A stretch of DNA of 64,000 nt from Chitinispirillum alkaliphilum (GTDB lineage Bacteria; Fibrobacterota; Chitinivibrionia; Chitinivibrionales; Chitinispirillaceae): assembly GCA_001045525.1 (NCBI GenBank), contig LDWW01000009.1, positions 1 to 64,000 on the forward strand. The letters are read 5' to 3'. Positions 37,338 to 45,822 of the stretch are shown piece after piece (position 1 is the stretch's first letter; every line of letters starts with the position of its first letter). The translations under genes were made by a program, and so were the position numbers. The notes beneath the pieces are model-generated. The model did not search any database. It saw only the letters and a program-made list of their open reading frames with translations, and was not told the DNA's origin.

Positions 37338-40300
37338 AAAAAATACTATCAGTTCTTCCGCTTCTGTTTATGGTTGCATTGATCATGTGCGACGACCCCG
37401 GCAGGTCTGTTTCCCACTCGGGAAGATACCCTGTATTTGTTTCGGTAAATGCAACTCCCGTTGAAAATGCCACCTACAAGCTAACCATTACCGCACCGAA
37501 TATGGAGCAGATTGGCCCCGATTCCTATGCCTCGGGTCAAACAATCGAAATTTATGTCCCTGAAGGACTAAACCGTCAATTTCACCTTAAAAGGTATGAT
37601 GAAAACAATGTTTTGATTGATACCGGTTCATTATTCAGGGATATTGGCCCTGGATTAAACGAAATTTCTGATGAAACAGTTTTGATCAATATGGTAAGTG
37701 CTCTTGAAAAACCTGTAATCAGTCAGAATCCCAAAGAAAAAACCAAATATGTAGGTGAGTCTGTCACATTTTCGGTCACCGCAGAGGGCAAATACCTCAC
37801 TTATCAATGGCAAAAAGATGGTGAAAACATTAGTGATGCCACATCCTCCACTCTTACCATTGAAAATGTGGAATTGTCTCATGGCGGAAGCTATCAATGT
37901 GTTGTAAGAAATTCCGCCGGTTCGGTCACCAGTAGTCCTGCTATGCTTTATGTTGTCCATTATAAGTTTGAGCTTGAGAAGGATAATCTTACAATACCAC
38001 TCCTTTATCCTCAGGAAATTCCGTTTGTTTTTGGAAACAACTCATTCTCTCAGATACAGCCAGACCCCAAACTTGCAGCCATTATAGATACAAATCTGTT
38101 CTGGAACAGGCCTGACACCTTTATTACCATTCTGCCCCTGACACTAAAATCCCCTGATTCTGATTACGGAGATCAGATTGATTTCCCGGAAAAATTTACC
38201 ATTACAGCCATCGCGCCAGACGATGGAGAATATCCGGTCGAGCCCACAATTACTTTTTTCAATCCGTTCACCATTTTACAGCCTCAGTATAGAGAATTTG
38301 GTTCTGAAATTGAGTTGAGAATCGGGACAATAAGTGATACCCTCCCTTTGGGGAAGGACCTTACTGTTGAATGGATAAAACACGGTTCGCAACCTGAGAC
38401 ATTACCTGTTTCAGCCCCTTTTCGGGTAATATTGTCTGATATATCTGAAGTTTCTGTCAGTGCGGTGGTATTTGATGCTAAAGGACGCTCAGCTGATCCT
38501 GTGGGGACTCTTATCGAACCAACTGTACACTATCCGACAATTAATATTGTGGATCATTCAGAAGAATACAACATTATAAGCCAGGATGGTCAATTTACAC
38601 TTGATTTGGAAGCTCAAACCATGTCTTCTGTTGCGACTGTAGACTCTCTCTTCTACATTTTAACAGATGATACTACCGAGGTTTCCCTTGGACAAGATGG
38701 CAGGTATACATTTACATATTCCATGGCTGATACCGGTACAACTGTTCTGAGTATATATGTCAAAGACAGCCGCGGGTTAATTTCCAAGCCAACTACAGTG
38801 CAGCTGATCTATCATTATAAGCTGCATACAGTTCTTTTTGATTGGAGATATGAAGGTCCCAACAGCACAGTTGACACAGTTTTAGTACCCGATGCGCACA
38901 AAATTTTAGACACGCCGGCTTCTCCCGAAAGAGTGGAGTATGAGTTTGCGGGATGGTACAGAGATACAGGATATCAGACTCCATGGGTAATTTCTGAAAA
39001 TGAGGTCAGAGAGGATATAACTCTTTATGCCAGGTGGGAAAGGAAAAAGTATTCTGTAACTTTCGACACAGATAGCGGCAGCGCAATTAAATCTCAGACT
39101 GTGGAACATGGAAAGTATGTAGCCAGACCGGAAACAGATCCTCAAAGAGATGGATTTCGCTTTGGTGGATGGTTTACCACAAGAAACCTGAATACAGAGT
39201 TTATGTTTGATGAGACGGCTATTACCAGAGACCGCACAGTATATGCAAAATGGATCAGGGTGCATTCTGTAACTTACGATGTTAATGATGGGAGAGGTGT
39301 CGGTCCGGTCTCTGGGGAACCGCCGGTTGATGAGAACCTGTACCAGAATAGCGAAACCGTTACGGTCCTCAGCGGAAATGCGTTGTCAAGAACGGGTTAC
39401 CGCTTTGAAGGATGGAACACTCAGGCAAACGGCAGTGGCATCCCACGAAAACAGGACGAGGTTTTTACGATGGGTTCAGCTGATATTATCCTGTATGCAC
39501 AATGGAAACCTGTTACCTACACTATTACCTATTACTATAATGATAACAGACAAAGAGTGAAAGAGACTACCTATACCATCGAAGATACTCTCGAAATAGA
39601 GCCAAATACTCTGACCAGATCTGATTACACTTTCAAGGGATGGTATTTCGATGAAGATTTAACCGATTCTGCAATAATAATTTCCGGGCGGGTGGGCGAC
39701 TTTGATCTGCATGCGGGAGGATGGCGCTGGAATAGAACCTTTACTGATGGAGATCGCAATGTCTACGCAACTGTTCGTATCGGAGATCAGATCTGGACAG
39801 TTGAAAACCTCAGAACTACCAGCTACATCTGCGGAACAGAAATATCTCATGTTGAAGACAGTGCCCAATGGATTAACCTTGATAATGAACCAGCCTATTG
39901 TTTTTTCGACAACACAAAAAAGGAAGATCTAAAAAGGAAATATGGGGCACTGTACAACGGGTGGGTTGTTGCGGACAGTAATTCCAAATCACTGGCAAAT
40001 GATGGCTGGCGGGTTGCATCGGAAGAGGACTGGAACAATCTGGCACAATACCTGGGCGGCTATAATGTTGCTGGACATGCGATGAAATCAGAATCCGGAT
40101 GGTTATGGTCTCCGGGCCCTGGACAATGGTCCGGATCTAATGGCAGCAATGAGAGTGGCTGGGCAGGATTTCCGGGGGGGTATCGAATGAAATCATTTTT
40201 TATTCACAATGCCTATGCAAGGATAGGGTACATGGGGTTTTGGTGGAGCGCAATAACAGATTTTGAGGAACCCGCAGCACAATTTGTTAGGCTTGAATCG

Positions 40301-40390
40301 AATAACTCGCATTTAAACACCGGTTTAATGCCCATTAATGCAGGTCTCTCCATCAGGCTTATCAGGGATGTGGATGATATTCATTATTGA
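37334..40390 (+). CDS. Large surface lipoprotein: Ig domain, InlB-type repeats, C-terminal FISUMP domain
   Basis: 1018 residues. Signal peptide with lipobox ALIMC. An I-set-like Ig domain spans ~126-205 (YQWQKDGENI ... GGSYQCVVRN). Other beta-rich segments follow to ~490. Four InlB B-type (Listeria-Bacteroides) repeats span ~495-790, each ending near F.GWY or F.GWN and LYA.W. A FISUMP-like domain (Fibrobacter succinogenes major paralogous domain) spans ~805-1013: IGDQIWTVENLRT, NGW, DGWRVASEEDWNNL, GFWWSA. Probably an adhesin or surface scaffold. Coupled to the CsgG-like gene by ATGA overlap. Confidence 0.88.
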   Translation: MKKILSVLPLLFMVALIMCDDPGRSVSHSGRYPVFVSVNATPVENATYKLTITAPNMEQIGPDSYASGQTIEIYVPEGLNRQFHLKRYDENNVLIDTGSLFRDIGPGLNEISDETVLINMVSALEKPVISQNPKEKTKYVGESVTFSVTAEGKYLTYQWQKDGENISDATSSTLTIENVELSHGGSYQCVVRNSAGSVTSSPAMLYVVHYKFELEKDNLTIPLLYPQEIPFVFGNNSFSQIQPDPKLAAIIDTNLFWNRPDTFITILPLTLKSPDSDYGDQIDFPEKFTITAIAPDDGEYPVEPTITFFNPFTILQPQYREFGSEIELRIGTISDTLPLGKDLTVEWIKHGSQPETLPVSAPFRVILSDISEVSVSAVVFDAKGRSADPVGTLIEPTVHYPTINIVDHSEEYNIISQDGQFTLDLEAQTMSSVATVDSLFYILTDDTTEVSLGQDGRYTFTYSMADTGTTVLSIYVKDSRGLISKPTTVQLIYHYKLHTVLFDWRYEGPNSTVDTVLVPDAHKILDTPASPERVEYEFAGWYRDTGYQTPWVISENEVREDITLYARWERKKYSVTFDTDSGSAIKSQTVEHGKYVARPETDPQRDGFRFGGWFTTRNLNTEFMFDETAITRDRTVYAKWIRVHSVTYDVNDGRGVGPVSGEPPVDENLYQNSETVTVLSGNALSRTGYRFEGWNTQANGSGIPRKQDEVFTMGSADIILYAQWKPVTYTITYYYNDNRQRVKETTYTIEDTLEIEPNTLTRSDYTFKGWYFDEDLTDSAIIISGRVGDFDLHAGGWRWNRTFTDGDRNVYATVRIGDQIWTVENLRTTSYICGTEISHVEDSAQWINLDNEPAYCFFDNTKKEDLKRKYGALYNGWVVADSNSKSLANDGWRVASEEDWNNLAQYLGGYNVAGHAMKSESGWLWSPGPGQWSGSNGSNESGWAGFPGGYRMKSFFIHNAYARIGYMGFWWSAITDFEEPAAQFVRLESNNSHLNTGLMPINAGLSIRLIRDVDDIHY

Positions 40391-40492
40391 TTTTAAATTA
40401 ATGTATATTGCATAATCACTACAGTAACTTACAACCAGTAACTCTTACAGGGCCGGAAACTTGAGATTCATCCATAGGCAGGGATTTTTAGA

Positions 40493-40891
40493 ATGATTAG
40501 ACTCTCAAAAATACTGTTACTCGCAGCTTCAGCGCTGTTTTTATACTCCTGTGGGGGTAGCGGTCAATTCCTGGTTCAAAAAAGCTCCCTCTCTCAGACA
40601 TCGCTTCTTAAGCAGGAGTGTGTCCAAAGAAATATTGTAGGAGAAGAGATCCGGGTCGCTGACTCCCTGTTCTCAGAGGCACAAAAACTTATGGCCAGAA
40701 AAAGACACGAAGAGGCTTTCCTCATCTCTGAAATGGCCGGGGCAAGATATCGACTCGCCCTTGCAAAGCTGTACAAAGAGGAAAGCAACAAAACCTATCA
40801 TCAGGCTTGGGACAGGAAAAAATCAGCAGAAGAAAAAGTGCAGACCTATCGGCAGAAACTTGAAGAGATGAGGGCTTCGAGAGGACCATGA
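40493..40891 (+). CDS. DUF4398-like lipoprotein
   Basis: 132 residues. Lipobox ALFLYSCGG near residue 20, then a helical stretch with DSLFSEAQKLMARKRHEEAFLISEMAGARYRLALAKL, of the DUF4398 pattern often encoded beside OmpA genes. Probably an outer-membrane lipoprotein. Its stop overlaps the OmpA gene (ATGATGA region), so they are translationally coupled. Confidence 0.68.
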   Translation: MIRLSKILLLAASALFLYSCGGSGQFLVQKSSLSQTSLLKQECVQRNIVGEEIRVADSLFSEAQKLMARKRHEEAFLISEMAGARYRLALAKLYKEESNKTYHQAWDRKKSAEEKVQTYRQKLEEMRASRGP

Positions 40892-41862
40892 TGAAACGTA
40901 AAGCAGCTACTATTGCATTTCTCCTGTTGTTCGGGCATTTTTTCTTTTTATCAGCACAGAACACCCGGGATAATGAGGCGGATTATTCAGAGTCAAAACC
41001 CTCTGAGGAACACCATACCACACCGGGAAGACCACTGAGCAGATTGGAGCTTCTTGATAGGTTTTCTTTCAAACTGGATTCTCTCAAACACCAAATAAGC
41101 AGCGGAGGAAATTGTCCGCCGCTGCATCTTTTCAACCGTGCCTCTTCATCCGTTGAAACTGCAAAAGAGCTGTACCGCAAAAATCCGGATGACTCAAAAG
41201 CTGCCTCTGTATTTGATATTTGCTCTGTTCTGACCCAGGCTGCGGTTCTTGAAATGGAAGCCGAACTCTATCTCTATAAAGCGGAAATAATGAATAAACA
41301 GCAGGATTTACTATATGCAGAGCTTCACAATATTCATAAGGCAAAAAATCTGCTCCATAGAAGTTATGCTGTTTTGCTTGAAGAGAAACTTGACATCAGT
41401 CACCAAACCCTTGAAAAAGAACGGGAAAAAGCGAGGGCGATGATGGAGGAAGCCCAATCACGGTTTTCTGAGCTGCAAAGTGAGTTGATTAATGTAAGTG
41501 AGGATGCCAGAGGTACAATCATCTCAATGTCTGATATCCTCTTTGATATAGGCAAGGCAACCCTCAAACCTGAATTGAAAACCAGCCTGGCAAGGATTGC
41601 AGGAATTCTGATCGTGTACAGAGATATACAGGTGTTGGTAGAAGGGCATACTGATAATGTCGGTTCAAATGATTTTAATATGAGACTCTCCAGACAAAGA
41701 GCTGACAATGTCAAAAATTTCCTTATCGGGCAGGGAGTCTGTTCCGGAAGGTTAAGCTCAGAGGGGTATGGATTTCACCGCCCGGTAGGAGATAACAGTA
41801 CTGAGGACGGAAGACGGCAAAATCGCAGAGTGGATCTTGTAATTCAGGACTCAAGACTTTAG
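40888..41862 (+). CDS. OmpA-family peptidoglycan-binding protein
   Basis: 324 residues: signal peptide (hydrophobic up to FFLSAQ), a helical middle region (~60-205) with long charged helices, and a C-terminal OmpA-like domain (~215-320): ISMSDILFDIGKATLKPE, VLVEGHTDNVGSNDFNMRLSRQRADNVKNFL in outline, and the usual NRRVDL ending. The domain binds diaminopimelate-containing peptidoglycan. Together with the lipoprotein upstream it likely links the surface lipoprotein system to the cell wall; that link is inference. Confidence 0.9.
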   Translation: MMKRKAATIAFLLLFGHFFFLSAQNTRDNEADYSESKPSEEHHTTPGRPLSRLELLDRFSFKLDSLKHQISSGGNCPPLHLFNRASSSVETAKELYRKNPDDSKAASVFDICSVLTQAAVLEMEAELYLYKAEIMNKQQDLLYAELHNIHKAKNLLHRSYAVLLEEKLDISHQTLEKEREKARAMMEEAQSRFSELQSELINVSEDARGTIISMSDILFDIGKATLKPELKTSLARIAGILIVYRDIQVLVEGHTDNVGSNDFNMRLSRQRADNVKNFLIGQGVCSGRLSSEGYGFHRPVGDNSTEDGRRQNRRVDLVIQDSRL

Positions 41863-41902
41863 CTGCAAAACTGTGATACCTACCTGTTTTCAAAACAAAC
41901 TT

Positions 41903-42571
41903 ATGAAAAGTTATTTAGTTAAAAAAGCATCAAGGCTTCCCGGTGCTGATGAAGATTGGGAGAATGATTTCTGGAGCAATGCTAATACTGCCGAGATTGC
42001 AAGCTTTCGACCTGAAAGCAGTGATCATTATCCCCGCACTCTGGTAAAGCTTGCTTATACAGAAAAACATATTACAGGTATATTTTGCGTAAATGATCGC
42101 TATGTTCGATGTGTGCACACAAGGTATATGGATCCTGTCTATACCGATTCATGTGTAGAGTTTTTCATTAAACCAAACCGGGGTCATGGATATTTTAACT
42201 TTGAATTCAACTGTGGTGGCGCATTTCTGTCAAGTTATATCGTTGACCCTGCCAGAACTTCAGAGGGTTTCAGGGACTATAAAGTGATCCCCTGGTCCCA
42301 CGGTGAGAATGTGAAAGTATTTCCTTCAATGCCCCCGCGTGTTGATCCTGAAATTGTTGGGGCTGTAACCTGGCAGATTCAATTCATTATACCCTTTTCA
42401 TTTTTTGAGCACTATTCCGGTAAGCTTGAGATAGCTTCAGGTATGCAGTGGAGTGGTAATTTTTATAAATGTGGGGATGCCACCTCGCATCCTCACTGGG
42501 CTTCATGGTCACCGGTTAAGGAGCTGAACTTCCATATGCCTGAATGCTTTGGACGCATAGAGTTTGAGTAA
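41903..42571 (+). CDS. CBM9-like carbohydrate-binding protein
   Basis: 222 residues of the beta-sandwich type seen in CBM9-like proteins: DEDWENDFWSNANTAEIASF at the start, ITGIFCVNDRYVRC, YTDSCVEFFIKPN and HWASWSPV near the end. No signal peptide, which is common among free-standing CBM9-like proteins. The frame opens at GTG 41873, but ATG at 41903 gives the usual beginning. Forty bases after ompA, probably the last gene of the operon. Confidence 0.7.
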   Translation: MKSYLVKKASRLPGADEDWENDFWSNANTAEIASFRPESSDHYPRTLVKLAYTEKHITGIFCVNDRYVRCVHTRYMDPVYTDSCVEFFIKPNRGHGYFNFEFNCGGAFLSSYIVDPARTSEGFRDYKVIPWSHGENVKVFPSMPPRVDPEIVGAVTWQIQFIIPFSFFEHYSGKLEIASGMQWSGNFYKCGDATSHPHWASWSPVKELNFHMPECFGRIEFE

Positions 42572-42612
42572 ACTGTATCAACTGGCTATCGGCCAAAATT
42601 TCCACTTAAGTG

Positions 42613-43662
42613 TCATTTAACGAACTGGGCAAAATAAGAATCGGTGTTTACAAAGTCAATCAGCTTTTTTAGCTTGTGTTTATCAGAGATGATAGTGTAA
42701 TAGTTATCCTTTACACCTGGTGCGTACTTGATAGCTTCAATGAAATCATCTTTACTAAGTGGCTTTTTTGAGACCCTTTCAACAAACCCAGTCTCCTCAA
42801 GTACTTTTTTTATCGTTTTATGCTCGGGATTTTCCTGCAACCAGCTTATTGCATAGGTAGCGATCCCCACCTGTATGCCATGGAGTGAGGGGGTTTTTGC
42901 AACAGTGTCATAGGCGTGAGAAATGAGATGTTCGCTTCCGCTGGCAGGGCGACTTGATCCGCTTACTTCCATGGCAACACCGCTCATAACGAGGCAGCCA
43001 CAGATCAGCCTTAAAAACTCCAGGTCTTTGATATTCTTGTGTTTGTAGTTTACCATGATGTCAACTGCGTTTGTGGAGATAAGTACAGCAAAATCATTTA
43101 CCGGCTCCTGATTCACTCTGTAGGCCAGTTTCCAATCATACACAGCAGTGTATTTTGAAATAAGATCTCCAATGCCTGAGAAGGTATAAAATTCCGGTGA
43201 TTTACGGATAGTTTCTGTATCGATCACAACTCCGAATGGGATTTTTGCCTTCTGGCTTTTCCTTTTGCCCTTAATTACAAGTGATGCTCCGGGAGATGCA
43301 AACCCATCATTTGAAATTGAGGTGGGAACGCTGATAATGGGCAGTTGAAGAATAAAAGCTGCGTACTTGCAGTGATCTATAACTTTACCCCCTCCGATTG
43401 CTACTATGGCCTGAACGTTGGTGGGCAGTGAGAATGCATTTTTTATTACATCCTCCACATCATTGGTTCCGATTGTATCTTCGTAAACCACCTGAATCTC
43501 AGAAGAATCGAATGAGATTGCGAGCTGCTGGCTGAAGAGTTCTTTTAGGCCTGTTCCGTAAAACAATGCAACGCGCGTGAATTGCTCTTTCCTGAGGTAC
43601 TTGCCTAACTTATACATCGCATTGGGTTTTATCCGCAGAAGCGTAGGTATTAAAATTTCCAT
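42613..43662 (-). CDS. sn-Glycerol-1-phosphate dehydrogenase-like enzyme (EgsA/AraM family)
   Basis: 349 residues of the iron/zinc-dependent dehydrogenase superfamily. The dinucleotide region VAIGGGKVIDHCKYAAF, the PTSISNDGFASPGAS block and the metal-binding SGSEHLISHAYD and HGIQVGI histidines follow the G1PDH pattern more closely than that of glycerol dehydrogenase or fermentative alcohol dehydrogenases. G1PDH makes sn-glycerol-1-phosphate from dihydroxyacetone phosphate, the archaeal lipid backbone; bacterial members (AraM) also exist. It is 5 nt downstream of a HAD phosphatase. Confidence 0.82.
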   Translation of the reverse strand: MEILIPTLLRIKPNAMYKLGKYLRKEQFTRVALFYGTGLKELFSQQLAISFDSSEIQVVYEDTIGTNDVEDVIKNAFSLPTNVQAIVAIGGGKVIDHCKYAAFILQLPIISVPTSISNDGFASPGASLVIKGKRKSQKAKIPFGVVIDTETIRKSPEFYTFSGIGDLISKYTAVYDWKLAYRVNQEPVNDFAVLISTNAVDIMVNYKHKNIKDLEFLRLICGCLVMSGVAMEVSGSSRPASGSEHLISHAYDTVAKTPSLHGIQVGIATYAISWLQENPEHKTIKKVLEETGFVERVSKKPLSKDDFIEAIKYAPGVKDNYYTIISDKHKLKKLIDFVNTDSYFAQFVK

Positions 43663-43667
43663 TGTGG

Positions 43668-44444
43668 TCAGTCCAGTTGATCGAGTTCTATTTCTTTGAT
43701 TGAATCAAAAATATAGTCCGGTTTGTAGGGAAACATTGTGGAAGTGTCCTTGTGACTGACTCCTGAGAGCACAAGACAGGTTTTCATTCCAGCTTCCATT
43801 CCCGCAACGATGTCGGTATCCATTCGGTCTCCGATCATCAATGTTTCGCTTCCGATGGCACCAAGCTGTTTAAGCGCAATAGTCATCATTAGTGAATTAG
43901 GTTTACCTATTATATAGGGCTTTTTACCGGTTGCTATCTCTATTGAAGCAAGAATACTGCCGCAGGCGGGCTCGAACCCATCCTCCATTGGGTCTATAAC
44001 ATCGGGATTGGTTCCAATAAATTTCGCACCACCCATAATAAGGCTGATTGCTTTTCTGAGCATATCAAAATTAAACGATTTTGTCTTGCCCACAACTACA
44101 TAATCGGGGTTGTTCTCTGTTATGGAGAATCCAGCTTTGTACAGTTCATTTATAAGACCACCGCCTCCTATGACATAGGCTGTGCCGGCAGGCTGTTGCT
44201 CGTGGAGGAAATCAGCTGTCGCCATTGCAGAGGTGATGAAATTGGATTCATCAATCCCTTCAAAACCCATAATCTCAAGTTTCCTTTTAAGATCAAGGGG
44301 GGTTTGTTCTGAATTGTTGGTAAGAAAAAGAAATGGTGTGCCGGAAGAGATCAGTCTGTTTATAAAATCTTTTGCTCCGGGGACAACTGATTTGCCCCTG
44401 TAAATAACTCCGTCCATATCAGAAATTATATTCTTTATCGCCAT
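43668..44444 (-). CDS. HAD-superfamily IIA phosphatase (NagD-like)
   Basis: About 258 residues. HAD motif I DMDGVIYRG at the start (nucleophile and acid Asp), motif II TNNS, motif III Lys in IIGKPN, motif IV GDRMDTDI. The IIA cap layout resembles NagD and glycerol-phosphate phosphatases. The open frame starts at 44486, but AAGGAAAAG fits the ATG at 44444 (MAIKNIISD). It is directly coupled to the G1PDH-like gene, so a glycerol-phosphate or similar substrate is a reasonable inference. Confidence 0.85.
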   Translation of the reverse strand: MAIKNIISDMDGVIYRGKSVVPGAKDFINRLISSGTPFLFLTNNSEQTPLDLKRKLEIMGFEGIDESNFITSAMATADFLHEQQPAGTAYVIGGGGLINELYKAGFSITENNPDYVVVGKTKSFNFDMLRKAISLIMGGAKFIGTNPDVIDPMEDGFEPACGSILASIEIATGKKPYIIGKPNSLMMTIALKQLGAIGSETLMIGDRMDTDIVAGMEAGMKTCLVLSGVSHKDTSTMFPYKPDYIFDSIKEIELDQLD

Positions 44445-44589
44445 AACTTTCTTTTCCTTGTAATTTTTGTTTATCTCAGGAAACATATTAGTAAAAATAA
44501 GATCTTTGCAGGTTTATGTATAGGTTTTTCTACATGGATCAGGAAATAGAAAAGTTGTTACGGTTTGCTTGTTGTGAGTGGGGAGTAAA

Positions 44590-45813
44590 TCAGATTCCCG
44601 ATCCGCCCCTGCGTTTCTTACTGAAGGAAGAAAGCAGAATTTCATCAAGCCGAAATATCTTCTCCGGAGAATCTGCACTGATGAAAAAGCAATTCCTGTA
44701 GGGTTGAACGGAACTGTGGTTGTAAACTCTAAGCGGGGTAACAAGAAGGATCCCCTCTTTTGATTCCAAAGAAAAGTTAAACTCACCAAGTTTGCTGCTG
44801 AAAGTTTCATAGCTATCCGGCAGTGGCATCATTTTCCTGCTGGCGAATCTTAAAAAGCAGTACTTTTCAGGACATAGTTTATCCTGAAGTGAGCGGGCAA
44901 TGTCACTGACCACATGCCGGGCATTGATTTCAACAACGGGGGAGAGTTGGATCTGGCCATTGTTATCCAGGTATGTATATGAGTCAATTCCAACCGGCCC
45001 GAAATACCCGGCCTTCAAGATTCCCGGCACAAGTGCTTTGATACAGTCTGAGATTGTACTGAGGTGGGAATCAGAAAAGGAGGTTTCAACTGGAGGGAGA
45101 AGTGCTCCGTTGAATGTGCCGTACCTGTTTACTATACACCTGATATGTCTGAGATCTGAATATGAACCATCCGGCTCAATATTGATACTGCTGGAAGTAT
45201 CTGTAAGCCTGTTTCGCCATGGCTCTATAACTGCTGCGCTGTTCTCAAGGTATCCGAATATGCTTTTCTGGTTTATATCTACATCTTTTTTGCTCTTAAG
45301 GTGTATGAATCCAAATCCGCTGCTTCCAAAGTTTGGTTTTATTACCAGGGGGAATGAATTTTCCAGCACTGAAAGTGCATGCTTCAAGTCAGCCCTGGTT
45401 TGTACAAAATAGGAATCGGTATCGCCATAGGGGATACTGTTTGATATGGTACTGAGGAATTCTCTTGAATTGACATATCTTACAGATGGAATTGACGGGT
45501 GTGGTGAAATATCACCAAGCCTGCGGGACAGCTCTGCTGTTTCTTCATCCCATCCCCAGGGTAAAAGCCGGAGATTACTTTCATTTGTTTTGTCGCTGAA
45601 GGGAACCGGCAGATTAAGACCTGCAGTTTGCAGATAACAGAAATGCTCATCGGGAAGCTGTGTTTTCAGAAGTATAAAATCTTCCTCTGTTCCCAGAGGA
45701 AGAAAAAGTGCAGTCATCTCATCTGCCGCACTCCTGATTGCGGCAGATTTAAAAGAGCCCGGAACTAAATCGAAAAGCGCATTGAAATAGAGCAGCCTTG
45801 TATGTTTGCTCAT
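44590..45813 (-). CDS. ATP-grasp superfamily protein
   Basis: 407 residues. The ATP-grasp core shows at LVIKPNFGSSGFGFI (about 156-170), which binds ATP phosphates, and GYFGPVGIDSYTY ... VVEINARH for Mg2+ and ligand binding. ATP-grasp enzymes join a carboxylate to an amine or thiol through an acyl phosphate. The N-terminal ~150 residues and the substrate are not recognised. It lies 9 nt downstream of valS and 145 nt upstream of the HAD gene. Confidence 0.72.
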   Translation of the reverse strand: MSKHTRLLYFNALFDLVPGSFKSAAIRSAADEMTALFLPLGTEEDFILLKTQLPDEHFCYLQTAGLNLPVPFSDKTNESNLRLLPWGWDEETAELSRRLGDISPHPSIPSVRYVNSREFLSTISNSIPYGDTDSYFVQTRADLKHALSVLENSFPLVIKPNFGSSGFGFIHLKSKKDVDINQKSIFGYLENSAAVIEPWRNRLTDTSSSINIEPDGSYSDLRHIRCIVNRYGTFNGALLPPVETSFSDSHLSTISDCIKALVPGILKAGYFGPVGIDSYTYLDNNGQIQLSPVVEINARHVVSDIARSLQDKLCPEKYCFLRFASRKMMPLPDSYETFSSKLGEFNFSLESKEGILLVTPLRVYNHSSVQPYRNCFFISADSPEKIFRLDEILLSSFSKKRRGGSGI

Positions 45814-45822
45814 AATTTCCGC

